Assembly (NCBI GenBank): GCA_018830925.1
Contig: JAHJRK010000203.1
Location: forward strand, 1 to 64,000
DNA length: 64,000 nucleotides
DNA from: Pseudomonadota bacterium
GTDB taxonomy: Bacteria; Desulfobacterota; Desulfobacteria; Desulfobacterales; RPRI01
Direction: 5' to 3'
Position 1 is the first letter of the stretch; each line of letters begins with the position of its first letter. The notes below the pieces were generated by a model. The model made no database searches. It had not been told where the DNA came from and saw only the letters and a program-made list of their open reading frames with translations. Positions 44,852 through 53,592 of this stretch are shown here, in pieces. Made by a program: the position numbers and the translations under genes.

Positions 44852-46175
44852 CCTGAACGGACAGATCAATTGGAGCAAATATACCGAGTCGCTGGATTCC
44901 TGCCGTTCCCTCCGGTTACAGGGCAGGATCACAAAACTGGCGGGAATTGTAGCTGAAGCAAACGGGCCAGGACTCAGTGTCGGGAGCCTTTGCGAGATCG
45001 AAGCCGCTCCGGGGCATAATATAAGAGCGGAGGTTGTAGGATTCAAAGACCAGCGACTGTTACTGATGCCGTTTGGAGAAATGAGGGGCATAAAGCCGGG
45101 CAGCAGAATTGTCGGAATAAACAACAGGCCGACCGTACCTGTGGGGAAGGCATATCTCGGCAGGGTGATTGACGGACTTGGCCTGCCGATAGACGGCAAA
45201 GGAGCCATAAGGCCGGATTGCGAGTATCCTACTTATGGGGATCTCCTTAACCCGTTGCAAAGAGGGATCATCACGGAAGTTATGGATGTGGGCATCAGAG
45301 CGGTTAACGCCCTGATAACCGTGGGCAAAGGACAGAGAATGGCGATCATGTCCGGATCGGGAGTCGGAAAGAGCGTGTTGATGGGCATGATGGCAAGAAA
45401 TACAGCGGCAGATGTTGCAATAATAGCGTTGATCGGTGAACGTGGCAGGGAGGTCAGGGATTTTGTTGAAAAAGATCTGGGTGAGATCGGGATACAAAAG
45501 TCGATTGTTGTTGCGTCAACATCAGATTCGCCAGCCCTGGTCAGGATAAGAGCGGCGTATCTCGCTACTGCTCTGGCAGAGTATTTCAGGGATAATGGGT
45601 CGGATGTTCTTCTTCTCATGGATTCAATAACCAGGGTGGCAATGTCATTGAGAGAGGTTGGTCTTGCGGCCGGAGAGCCTCCGACAGCAAAAGGATATAC
45701 GCCAAGCGTTTTCAGCCAGTTGCCGAAACTCCTCGAACGGGCCGGCAATATTGAGAAGAAGGGAAGTATCACGGGTATATACAACGTGCTGGTGGAAGGG
45801 GATGATATGAGCGAGCCGATAGCCGATAGCGTTCGTTCCATAGTGGATGGGCATATCGTGCTGTCTAGAGCGCTTGCGCACCGTGGTCACTATCCGGCGA
45901 TAGATGTAATGGCGAGTATCAGCAGAGTAATGAAAGATATCGTTTCAGCCGGCCATCAGAGCAGCGCAAATAAAATGGTCAAAACCCTTTCCACCTACAG
46001 AGATGCCGAGGATTTGATTAACATAGGAGCCTATGCCGACGGCAGTGATCCCGATATCGATTTTGCAAAAAAAATGATCGGGAAGATCAATGCGTTCCTC
46101 CAGCAGGATATTCATCAAAAGATGAGTTTTGATGAAAGCGTTTCGCGACTGAATCTTTTGCTCGAGGGGAATTGA
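44844..46175 (+). CDS. fliI: Flagellum-specific ATPase FliI
   Basis: 443 aa from the ATG at 44844, preceded by GGAAACGGAG and overlapping the fliH end. An F1-beta-like ATPase with Walker A SGSGVGKS (near 170), GERGREVRDF, Walker B VLLLMDSITR and KGYTPSVFSQLPKLLERAG. It drives unloading of substrates at the flagellar type III export gate. Confidence 0.97.
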   Translation: MSDLNGQINWSKYTESLDSCRSLRLQGRITKLAGIVAEANGPGLSVGSLCEIEAAPGHNIRAEVVGFKDQRLLLMPFGEMRGIKPGSRIVGINNRPTVPVGKAYLGRVIDGLGLPIDGKGAIRPDCEYPTYGDLLNPLQRGIITEVMDVGIRAVNALITVGKGQRMAIMSGSGVGKSVLMGMMARNTAADVAIIALIGERGREVRDFVEKDLGEIGIQKSIVVASTSDSPALVRIRAAYLATALAEYFRDNGSDVLLLMDSITRVAMSLREVGLAAGEPPTAKGYTPSVFSQLPKLLERAGNIEKKGSITGIYNVLVEGDDMSEPIADSVRSIVDGHIVLSRALAHRGHYPAIDVMASISRVMKDIVSAGHQSSANKMVKTLSTYRDAEDLINIGAYADGSDPDIDFAKKMIGKINAFLQQDIHQKMSFDESVSRLNLLLEGN

Positions 46176-46176
46176 A

Positions 46177-46623
46177 ATGAAAAAATTTTCCTTCAGGCTT
46201 GAAAAAGTATTACGCTATCGAAAATATCTGGAAACAAAAGCCCAGATCAAATTAGTCAGCACAATAAACGAGTATAACATTATAGAGAATTCGATTAAAA
46301 TGATCGTTGTGAAACGCAAAGAACTTTCGGGCGAATGCAGCGAGGAGAAGCGGAAAGGGATGGATGTTGCCCGTTACCGGCTCTATTATCACTTTAACCG
46401 GAAATTGAATGACGACTTGGAAGCGGGCGATCTCGCCCTGAAAAAATCAGAGGCAACAGTTATTCTGCACAGAACGTTGCTGAAAAAGGAATCAGTAAAG
46501 AAAAAAACATTAGATACATTAAAGGAAGTTCAGAGTTGCCGGTATCGGGATATATCCGAAAAAGAGGAACAAAAGGAAATGGATGAAACAGCCATCATCA
46601 GAAGAATAAGGATAACAAAATGA
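46177..46623 (+). CDS. fliJ: Flagellar export chaperone FliJ
   Basis: 148 aa, one long coiled-coil hairpin, beginning FSFRLEKVLRYRKYLE, the usual FliJ N-terminus. It sits directly after fliI, as expected; FliJ inserts into the FliI hexamer. It overlaps the next gene by 4 bp. Confidence 0.9.
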   Translation: MKKFSFRLEKVLRYRKYLETKAQIKLVSTINEYNIIENSIKMIVVKRKELSGECSEEKRKGMDVARYRLYYHFNRKLNDDLEAGDLALKKSEATVILHRTLLKKESVKKKTLDTLKEVQSCRYRDISEKEEQKEMDETAIIRRIRITK

Positions 46624-47159
46624 AATCATTAACCTATATTTCTTTCGCGGCTTTGCTCGTCCTGAAAATAATACTGGTGTCATTGTATATCTTTCGGGCG
46701 GAACTTAATCCGGTATTCTGGGGCACAAATGCCATTGCCGCGGAACAGAAGACAACCGCAGAAGTGAAAACAGAACAGCCGGTGGCCGTCCGGGAAGATA
46801 GAACAGTCGATCTTGAAGTACTTTTACAAAAAAAAGCCGAACTTAAAGTGCAGGAAGAGGATCTAAAATCCATCAGAGATGATATCGACATTAAAATTGG
46901 AAAGCTGACGAAGCTCAGGGCAGAGATAAAAAACGATTTGGCCAGAAAAGAAACAATTGAAGGACAGAGTCTCAAACACCTGATAAAAGCTTATTCGGCA
47001 ATGAAGCCTCAAAGCGCGGCGGAAGTGATAGGAAAACTTGACAAGAGTTTTGCCGTTGAGCTCCTTTCACAGATGAAAGGGGAAAGCGTTGGAGCTATTC
47101 TCTCTTTTATGGATAGAGAAAAAGCTGCAAGAATTGTTGAAGGACTTGCCCAAAGGTAA
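46620..47159 (+). CDS. motE: MotE-type protein (MgtE N-like domain)
   Basis: 179 aa. N-terminal membrane anchor or signal (about 5-27), coiled coil (about 65-115), and a C-terminal KAYSAMKPQSAAEVIGKLDK…LLSQMKGESVGAILSFMD stretch. That is the MgtE N-terminal-like helical domain found in MotE and similar proteins coded after FliJ. MotE is known as a periplasmic chaperone for MotC in rhizobia; the role elsewhere is less clear. End of the fliE-J operon. Confidence 0.8.
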   Translation: MKSLTYISFAALLVLKIILVSLYIFRAELNPVFWGTNAIAAEQKTTAEVKTEQPVAVREDRTVDLEVLLQKKAELKVQEEDLKSIRDDIDIKIGKLTKLRAEIKNDLARKETIEGQSLKHLIKAYSAMKPQSAAEVIGKLDKSFAVELLSQMKGESVGAILSFMDREKAARIVEGLAQR

Positions 47160-47740
47160 AACACTCAGGCAGGCAGACTGAAGGCTTTCAGGTATAAATA
47201 TCTATAAATACTCCCTTTTCCCAGAAATAGACTGATTTGTGCCGGACCTTGTTTTCAAAGGCAATGGAATCCTTACGGCGTTCCGAAGAAAACTTAGCGG
47301 CAGAATCCTTTCGCAGAATGGTAACATCCGGAGTGTACACCGGCACTAACGGCCAATTGTTATTAACCTCATTAACCATAACAGCCCCACCTGAATCGAA
47401 TATCGTACTTCGCGCTTCTATTCTCGGAGTACGATATAATCACACAGCAGAATGACGGCTTCGTAAAAAGTCATTCAAAGAATAATCCCTGCGTCTTTTG
47501 GGTTCCGTGTGAGAACAATTGAACGAGATCCGATCGGAAAATTATTCTGACAATCGCTATATCCGTTTATAGAACACAATCAGGAATGAATATCAAGACG
47601 TTTTCAAAAGGGGAAATATTTTCCCCTCCCCCCTTTACCATGAGGAAAATATTATCTCTTTTTCTGCCTGCCGTTTTTCAGTCTCCGGTTTGCAATTCTA
47701 TAACATATTGTATTTGCGGCATATAAACTTTGATTCAAAT
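47160..47740. other. 580-bp gap with repeat fragments and palindromes
   Basis: Begins with short type B units (47165-47192). ATATCGTACT…AGTACGATAT (about 47399-47437) is a 10-bp inverted repeat. 47453-47477 is a truncated TGACGGCTTCGTAAAAAGTC element end, and GGGGAAATATTTTCCCC (about 47613-47629) is a palindrome. No credible gene is seen. Confidence 0.5.
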
Positions 47741-47741
47741 G

Positions 47742-47758
47742 TTGGTATGCCCTTTGCT
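47742..47758 (+). promoter_or_regulatory. Sigma-54 promoter of the fliK-flgD-flgE run
   Basis: TTGGTATGCCCTTTGCT; GG at 47744-47745 and GC at 47756-47757. It lies 39 bp before fliK. Confidence 0.65.
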
Positions 47759-47796
47759 ATATGTATTATCAAACTTCTAAATAAAGGCTTAACGAG

Positions 47797-49590
47797 ATGA
47801 TTATGAATATGATGATTGCAGGCTCAATAATTAATTCCCTTCTTGGCGGATTGATGGGTGAATCAAAACCTTCAGTGGGGGAAGACGGGGCCAAAAATTT
47901 TGACTCGTTGATTAAAAAGTTACTTTTAAACATAAAAGAAGCAAACAGCGCCTCGAATGGCCTGACGTCGAAGACACCTGAAACGAGTGGGCTCAGGACA
48001 GGCATTTACCTGAAAGCTTTTAATACCGGCCTTGCAGCAAAAGGCAAATCATCGGATAATGCTTATCTGAAAAGCAATGATATTAATATGTTGACGGAGT
48101 TTCTTCTCCAATGCGGATACACGGAAGCTGATGCGCGGCAATATATCGGGAAACTGCTTGAGAAGCATCCGGATGGAATGATTCCGCTTTCCGAATTTTT
48201 TTCTCAGATAGCAGCTCCGGAGACAACCGGGGGAAAGCCATATTCATCCATAATCATTGACCCTTCGATAACTCCAAAGTTTGATTCTCTTTTAAAAGAT
48301 TTCGGACTGACCCTTGAGGAGACGGACCGTACTCTCAATGCCGCCCGTGCCGCCGATGGCGGGCTGGATCTGGATAAACTGATTGCTCAATTGAAAGCGA
48401 CCAGGAACAGGATGAGGGGAGAAAAACGCGGGGCAGCTCAAGATATTCCGTCGGCCAGGGTTTTAACAAAGCTCGAAGAACTGGGGATTCAGGTCCAACC
48501 GGATCCGGCAGCGGGCCGTGTCCCAATGGATGATCTTATCACGGGGCTGGAACAGTTGAAAGGCCGGGTAAATGCAGGAGGACATGGGATAGATAACGGT
48601 TTTCCGAAAGACCATCATTTGCCTGGCGTTGATACCACCGGCAGAGGACACGACGGCAGGTTAACGTGGAAGATTGTTCAAACGGGACAGGAAAATTCGG
48701 CAGAAGTAAAAAATAGTGCCGGCCAATTGCCTCTTGATGTGAAATCATCCATGGACCGGATCGTCGAAAGATCCGTTGCAGACGGTGAAAAACTTGAACT
48801 GCGCTTAGCCGGGCCATCCGTTTTACAGCTCAAATCGGCATCTTCAGCCGGAAACAATAAAACCGGCGAAAGCGGTCATGACGCTGAAGATGGCCTTATG
48901 AAGGGACCGTTCCAAAAAAACGGAAAGCCGCCGGTTAATGAGGGAAGCCGGATTTTGGAAGCCGAACTGCAGGAGAAATTGGGCCGGATTTCCGATATTA
49001 ATGGCGGCTCCGGATATAAAAAGGAGACGACCGTAGAGACAAACCGCTACGACTCAAAGACCAAAGCAGTTGAAATTCTTCAGGAAGGAGGCGCTTCCGT
49101 TCGGTTTGAAACGCTTACGTCAATGCCCCGTAACAGGCAGGCTGACAATAGCTTCTTTCCGGAACACATTGTTGATCAGCTCGGAAAGCAGATTTCAAGG
49201 TCTGTTTTGAAGGGAGACAGGATTATCAACCTGCAGTTGTATCCACCGGAACTGGGAACAGTGAAGCTGTCCATGGAGATTAAAGGCAACACATTGCATC
49301 TTGGAATGGTTACCGAAAGCAGTTCGGTAAAAGAAGTCATGCTTGCCGGCGCTCACGAACTTAAGGCAGCCCTGTTGGGTCAGGGCATCAAACTTGAAAG
49401 TCTGGATGTTCAGGTCAGACAGAGTTTCGGACAGTCTTTAATGAATTTAAATGAAGGCTCGGGACAGGAGCACCAGCAGTATCAGAAAACGAACGGGGAT
49501 CTGTTACCGGGCAATGACATTCAGGAAGAAGTATTGCCGGATTCCCGAAGTATGGCAGGAAGAGTCTATTTACTGAATTTGGAGGCATAA
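47797..49590 (+). CDS. fliK: Flagellar hook-length control protein FliK
   Basis: 597 aa. A long polar, low-conservation N-terminal region (ruler and export signal) is followed by the conserved C-terminal domain (about 460-560: INLQLYPPELGTVKLSMEIK, VKEVMLAGAHELKAALLGQG). FliK measures the hook and switches export from hook to filament. A segment about 150-260 has GLTLEETDRTLNAARAADGG-like repeats whose role I cannot tell. Directly behind a sigma-54 site. Confidence 0.9.
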   Translation: MIMNMMIAGSIINSLLGGLMGESKPSVGEDGAKNFDSLIKKLLLNIKEANSASNGLTSKTPETSGLRTGIYLKAFNTGLAAKGKSSDNAYLKSNDINMLTEFLLQCGYTEADARQYIGKLLEKHPDGMIPLSEFFSQIAAPETTGGKPYSSIIIDPSITPKFDSLLKDFGLTLEETDRTLNAARAADGGLDLDKLIAQLKATRNRMRGEKRGAAQDIPSARVLTKLEELGIQVQPDPAAGRVPMDDLITGLEQLKGRVNAGGHGIDNGFPKDHHLPGVDTTGRGHDGRLTWKIVQTGQENSAEVKNSAGQLPLDVKSSMDRIVERSVADGEKLELRLAGPSVLQLKSASSAGNNKTGESGHDAEDGLMKGPFQKNGKPPVNEGSRILEAELQEKLGRISDINGGSGYKKETTVETNRYDSKTKAVEILQEGGASVRFETLTSMPRNRQADNSFFPEHIVDQLGKQISRSVLKGDRIINLQLYPPELGTVKLSMEIKGNTLHLGMVTESSSVKEVMLAGAHELKAALLGQGIKLESLDVQVRQSFGQSLMNLNEGSGQEHQQYQKTNGDLLPGNDIQEEVLPDSRSMAGRVYLLNLEA

Positions 49591-49593
49591 TTT

Positions 49594-49728
49594 AAATAGG
49601 CTATAGGCTTCAGGCTATAGGCTGTTAGCTAAAAGCCTACAGCCTAAAAGCCTACGGACTAATAGCCTACAGCCTAAAAACCTACAGCCTAAAGCGCTAC
49701 AGACTAAAAGCCTGCAGACTATTCACCT
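49594..49728. repeat. Type B heptad repeat hairpin between fliK and flgD
   Basis: TAGGCTA/CAGGCTA/TAGGCTG units followed by many AGCCTAC/AGCCTAA/AGACTAA units. The longest type B array in the window, 130 bases. Confidence 0.8.
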
Positions 49729-49745
49729 TAAAGGAGATGTGAGGC

Positions 49746-50426
49746 ATGTACACAAACACAATAGGAACTGATTACCAGCAGTCATCCGTCATCGGTTCGG
49801 ATTCATCCGTAAAAGCAAAAAAAGATCTCGGCAAGGATGATTTTCTGAAGCTGCTGGTTACTCAACTTAAGTATCAGGACCCGATGAACCCGATGGCAAG
49901 CCAGGAATTTTCCGCTCAACTGGCACAATTCAGCAGTCTTGAACAGCTATTCGGCATGAACAAAACGCTTATGGACATACAGAAAAGTCTGTCGGCAAAT
50001 GAAAATGAAAATATTCTCGACTATATCGGCAAGATGGTTAAAACCAGCGGCAGCGGGGTGTCAGTAACGGGTGGAATTATTGATCCGAGCGTATATTCCT
50101 TAAATTCTTCTGCCGATGTAAACATCTCCATTTATGATGCTCTGGGCTCAAAGATTCGAAGCATCAAGGTCGGGTTGAAGGCGCCGGGTGAATATTCCAT
50201 AGGCTGGGATGGTCGGGATAACCGGGGAAGCATGGTGGGTGACGGCGTATATACGATTAAAATCAATGCGACAGATCAAACCGGAGCGTCCGTTTCAGCG
50301 GATGTTTACCGCACAGGAGAAGTTACCGGGGTTACCAATCAAAGCGGCATTCCTTACCTGATGGTCGGGAAAAGGCTGGTGTTACCTGATGAGGTTATCG
50401 AGATTACAAAAATGACGGCTTCGTAA
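49746..50426 (+). CDS. flgD: Flagellar hook assembly scaffold FlgD
   Basis: 226 aa. The N-terminal LGKDDFLKLLVTQLKYQDP and FSAQLAQFSSLEQL motif is followed by the FlgD Ig-like/tudor domain (GEYSIGWDGRDNRGSMVGDG). It caps the growing hook. The last residues KMTAS-stop are encoded by the first bases of the TGACGGCTTCGTAA element (ATGACGGCTTCGTAA), so the element has replaced or extended the native C-terminus. Confidence 0.95.
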   Translation: MYTNTIGTDYQQSSVIGSDSSVKAKKDLGKDDFLKLLVTQLKYQDPMNPMASQEFSAQLAQFSSLEQLFGMNKTLMDIQKSLSANENENILDYIGKMVKTSGSGVSVTGGIIDPSVYSLNSSADVNISIYDALGSKIRSIKVGLKAPGEYSIGWDGRDNRGSMVGDGVYTIKINATDQTGASVSADVYRTGEVTGVTNQSGIPYLMVGKRLVLPDEVIEITKMTAS

Positions 50427-50618
50427 AAAGTCATTCTGCTGTGTTGCGCTTCATCCCCGCCCTGTTGAATTCTCGCTGCGCGAGACGGCAGGGCCGATTC
50501 AACAGGGTGAGTCATTGCAGCGTACCAAAAAGTACGCTTCATTCCTCAAGAATCGCGCGCCTTGCATAATGAGCTTTTTACATTGCCGTCTGAATTCAGA
50601 CTTTTTATGAGATAATCA
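50413..50618. mobile_element. 206-bp palindromic element TGACGGCTTCGTAA… (copy 2)
   Basis: Nearly the same as 41224-41429 through most of its length, with the right end (50599-50618, GACTTTTTATGAG) more diverged. It encodes the flgD stop codon and fills the flgD-flgE gap. Confidence 0.8.
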
Positions 50619-50651
50619 AAAATAAACAGTTAACAAAAAGGAGAACAGAAT

Positions 50652-52313
50652 ATGTCACTAACAAGCGGACTTTTTTCCGGGATCAGCGGCCTGAGCGCCC
50701 TGGGAAATTCAATGACAGTCATCGGCGATAATATCGCCAACGTGAACACGGTCGGATTTAAAGAAAGCCGGGTCACCTTTCAGGACGTTCTGAGCCAGAC
50801 TGTTGCGACAACTGGCGGTTCGGCGCAGGTGGGGCGCGGTACCTCCCTGGCTGAAATTTCAAGCAGTTTCGCCCAGGGATCTTTTGAATCCACCAATTCA
50901 AGTACGGATCTCGCCATCGGCGGCTCCGGCTTTTTTATTGTGCGGGACCCCGGCAGCGTTAATAATGAGTTTTATTCCCGGGCCGGCGAATTCCGGTTCG
51001 ATAAAGACGGTAATTTCGTAAACCCTTCAGGCTACATTGTCCGGGGCTGGAAACTGGATGAGACAACCGGTCAGGATCAGGGAACAATAACCGATATCAC
51101 CATGTCTTCGTTCACTTCATCTCCATCAGAAACCAGTTTGATGACAATGATCATGAATCTTGATTCCGGCGCAATCGACAGCTCGACCAGCGGGACGACC
51201 ACAGTCATAACCGGAGCGGCGGCTAGCCCCACGGTTCCTCTTATCCGGATTACTGCAGCAGCACATGGTTATGCCGACGGCGATACAGTCAATATATCAG
51301 GGGTTCTTGGAACAACAGAAGCAAACGGAACCTGGGTTGTAACAGGCGCAACTGCGACTACTTTCGATTTAGTGGGAAGTACATTTGCAACCACATATGT
51401 ATCAGGCGGAGTTGCAAACTTACCCAATACAGCCCTTTCTTCGGCATGGGACGGGGCCGATGTTAACAACCTTTTCCTTGCCGATGCCGCCTCTGTTTAC
51501 CAGACAACCCTTAAGGTATACGACTCTCTTGGGAGTACCCATGATGTCACGGTCTTTTTTGACAAAGGCGTGACCACCGCTACGAATCCTGTGTGGGAAT
51601 ATATCGTCACGGTCAATCCATCTGAAGATGCAAGAACGGTAACCCAGGCCGACCAAAAGGGATTGCTTGCTCGTGGTACCATTGAGTTCAACGCTGCCTC
51701 CGGAGATATGACCAATATTACCTGCTCATTGAATGATGGAGATGGTACCTGGACGGTTCTGGCCAATACCGATGCCACAGCCAACGGCGGATATTTTGGC
51801 GTTCCGGCCGAATTCATTGCAGGGAGCCCTGCGACCATCGGTCTTAATTTCGGAACCCGTTTCAACGGTACCACCTGGGCAAACAACGCGTTATCAACAT
51901 CACAGTATGCGTCGGCTTCAACGACCGTATTCCAGTCGGCCGACGGCTACGGGGCCGGCGATCTTCAGTCGGTCAGCGTTGCTACGGATGGTGTTATTAC
52001 CGGTCAATACTCGAACGGGCAGGTGCTTCCGCTTTACAGGGTGGCATTGGCAAAATTTCAGAACGAACAGGGGTTGTATAAGGTCGGAGGAAATCTTTTC
52101 AGAGAAACGCGGCTGAGCGGCGACCCGATTACAGGAAAACCCGGGAGTAACGGCCTTGGAAGTCTCTCTCCCAACTCCCTGGAACAATCGAATGTGGATC
52201 TTGCTACGGAATTCGTGAAAATGATTACCACCCAGCGCGGTTATCAGGCAAATTCCAAAATCATTACCACGATCGACCAGATGCTGGCGGAAGTTATTCA
52301 ATTGAAGCGTTAG
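50652..52313 (+). CDS. flgE: Flagellar hook protein FlgE with an inserted FCCH-like domain
   Basis: 553 aa. N-terminal hook motif (SGLFSGISGLSALGNSMTVI, GDNIANVNTVGFKESR) and C-terminal QSNVDLATEFVKMITTQRGY are conserved, as is the hook-type central part (LKVYDSLGSTHDVTVFFDKG). Between about 176 and 255 there is an extra beta-rich domain: ITAAAHGYADGDTVNISGV and TATTFDLVGSTFATTYVSGG. It resembles the E1-FCCH-type fold seen in phage tail and surface proteins. It would sit on the outside of the hook. An AAAAGGAGAA site supports the start. Confidence 0.95.
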   Translation: MSLTSGLFSGISGLSALGNSMTVIGDNIANVNTVGFKESRVTFQDVLSQTVATTGGSAQVGRGTSLAEISSSFAQGSFESTNSSTDLAIGGSGFFIVRDPGSVNNEFYSRAGEFRFDKDGNFVNPSGYIVRGWKLDETTGQDQGTITDITMSSFTSSPSETSLMTMIMNLDSGAIDSSTSGTTTVITGAAASPTVPLIRITAAAHGYADGDTVNISGVLGTTEANGTWVVTGATATTFDLVGSTFATTYVSGGVANLPNTALSSAWDGADVNNLFLADAASVYQTTLKVYDSLGSTHDVTVFFDKGVTTATNPVWEYIVTVNPSEDARTVTQADQKGLLARGTIEFNAASGDMTNITCSLNDGDGTWTVLANTDATANGGYFGVPAEFIAGSPATIGLNFGTRFNGTTWANNALSTSQYASASTTVFQSADGYGAGDLQSVSVATDGVITGQYSNGQVLPLYRVALAKFQNEQGLYKVGGNLFRETRLSGDPITGKPGSNGLGSLSPNSLEQSNVDLATEFVKMITTQRGYQANSKIITTIDQMLAEVIQLKR

Positions 52314-52319
52314 TAATTG

Positions 52320-52450
52320 CTCAGGTGGATAGTCTGTAGTTAGATAGGCTGTAGGCTGTAGGGAAATAGGCTGAAGGTGAAAGCTAAAAGTCTAACAGCC
52401 TACAGCCTACAGCCTAATAGCCTAAAGCCTAAAGCCTAATAGTCTATCCG
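52320..52450. repeat. Type B heptad repeat hairpin after flgE
   Basis: TAGTCTG/TAGGCTG/TAGGCTG units followed by CAGCCTA/CAGCCTA/AAGCCTA units, just before the terminator. Confidence 0.75.
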
Positions 52451-52459
52451 CCTTCAGGG

Positions 52460-52497
52460 GACGGATGTCAAAATCCTGACATCCGTCTTTAATCTTT
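52460..52497 (+). terminator. Rho-independent terminator after flgE
   Basis: 11-bp stem (GACGGATGTCA 52460-52470; TGACATCCGTC 52477-52487), 6-base loop, then TTTAATCTTT. Confidence 0.9.
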
Positions 52498-52605
52498 GAC
52501 GAAACGCTCCTTTCAAAAATCTCTCCAAACAGTTCATCGTATCTAACATTTTGTAATCTAAGCAATATAATAATCATTCAAGTATAATGGCATCATCTTT
52601 TTAGA

Positions 52606-52622
52606 TTGGCACAAAGGTTGCT
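52606..52622 (+). promoter_or_regulatory. Sigma-54 promoter of the motA operon
   Basis: TTGGCACAAAGGTTGCT; full match to TGGCAC-N5-TTGC with GG/GC spacing of 12. It lies 193 bp before motA. Confidence 0.85.
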
Positions 52623-52639
52623 GTTATTAAAACTGTAAC

Positions 52640-52798
52640 TACTCAGGTGGATAGGCTGTAGGTGGATAGACTGTAGGTTTTTAGCTAACAGACTAACAGT
52701 CTACAGCCTACAGCCTAACCCCGATAAACGGGATAAGTACCTTTACGAAATAATTTTCTGCCAAAAACGAGCAGAAAACTATTTCTCAGGTACTAACA
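52640..52798 (+). repeat. Type B repeats and long hairpin in the motA leader
   Basis: TAGGCTG/TAGACTG units (52646-52680) and inverted CAGTCTA/CAGCCTA units (52692-52717). Then comes a stem with arms 52737-52761 and 52771-52793 (GTACCT…TTTTCTGC and its near complement) closing 20 bases before ATG. It resembles the hairpin upstream of cheZ. No T-run follows. Confidence 0.7.
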
Positions 52799-52814
52799 AC
52801 TGTCAGGAGATAGT

Positions 52815-53564
52815 ATGGATATAGCTACCGTCGCGGGTATAATTTCGGCATTCGGACTTGTGTTGGTTGCAATTTTCATGGGCGGCGGACTTGCAATGTT
52901 CGTAGATGTGCCGTCGATGATGATTGTCGGGGGAGGCACACTCGGCGCTACAATGGTTAACTACCCCTTGAAGGATATTTTAGGGGTTTTCAAGGTTGTA
53001 AAAAACGCTTTTTTCACAAGCAATATACCCAGTAAAGAACTCATTAAGATGTTTGTTAATTTTGCAAAAAAATCGAGGAAGGAGGGTATCCTCGTTTTGG
53101 ACAGCGAGGTCAAGAACATAAAAGAGGATTTTTTAAAAAAAGCGCTGGGACTCGCCATCGACGGTATTGAACCGAAGGAGATCAGCAACATCCTCGAAAC
53201 GGAGATTGATTTTATAAAAAGCCGGCACAGCCTCGGAGCGGAAATATTTACGACAATGGGGTCGTTCGGACCCGCAATGGGGATGATAGGGACTCTCATA
53301 GGGCTGGTGCAGATGCTGCAATCAATGGATGATCCCAGTAAAATAGGTCCGTCAATGGCTGTTGCCCTGATCACCACTTTTTATGGTACGCTTCTGGCCA
53401 ATATTATATGTCTTCCCATCGCGGGAAAACTCAGGACACGCAGCAAAGAAGAAATGTTATCGAAAGAGATGATTATTCAAGGCATCATATCTCTTTCAAA
53501 TGGGGAGAATCACCGGATTTTAGAGCAGAAACTGAAGGCATTCGTGCCGATAAATCAGCAATAG
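52815..53564 (+). CDS. motA: Flagellar stator protein MotA
   Basis: 249 aa with four membrane segments (about 3-23, 34-52, 148-170, 180-201). The MotA/PomA motif SFGPAMGMIGTLIG includes the conserved Pro before TM3, and LLANIICLPIAGKL has the second Pro. With MotB it forms the ion-driven stator. CAGGAGATAGT precedes the start. Its leader has a long hairpin, and a sigma-54 site lies 193 bp upstream. Confidence 0.95.
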   Translation: MDIATVAGIISAFGLVLVAIFMGGGLAMFVDVPSMMIVGGGTLGATMVNYPLKDILGVFKVVKNAFFTSNIPSKELIKMFVNFAKKSRKEGILVLDSEVKNIKEDFLKKALGLAIDGIEPKEISNILETEIDFIKSRHSLGAEIFTTMGSFGPAMGMIGTLIGLVQMLQSMDDPSKIGPSMAVALITTFYGTLLANIICLPIAGKLRTRSKEEMLSKEMIIQGIISLSNGENHRILEQKLKAFVPINQQ

Positions 53565-53592
53565 AATACAGACTGAAGGGAACCAGGCTGAA

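Noticed and set aside
47188..47379. 63-codon open frame on the minus strand before fliK
   Set aside because: No ribosome-binding site or recognisable motif; lies in a gap with palindromes and repeat remnants.
52737..52793. Terminator or riboswitch in the motA leader
   Set aside because: No T-run and no match to a riboswitch core I know; reported as a hairpin only.
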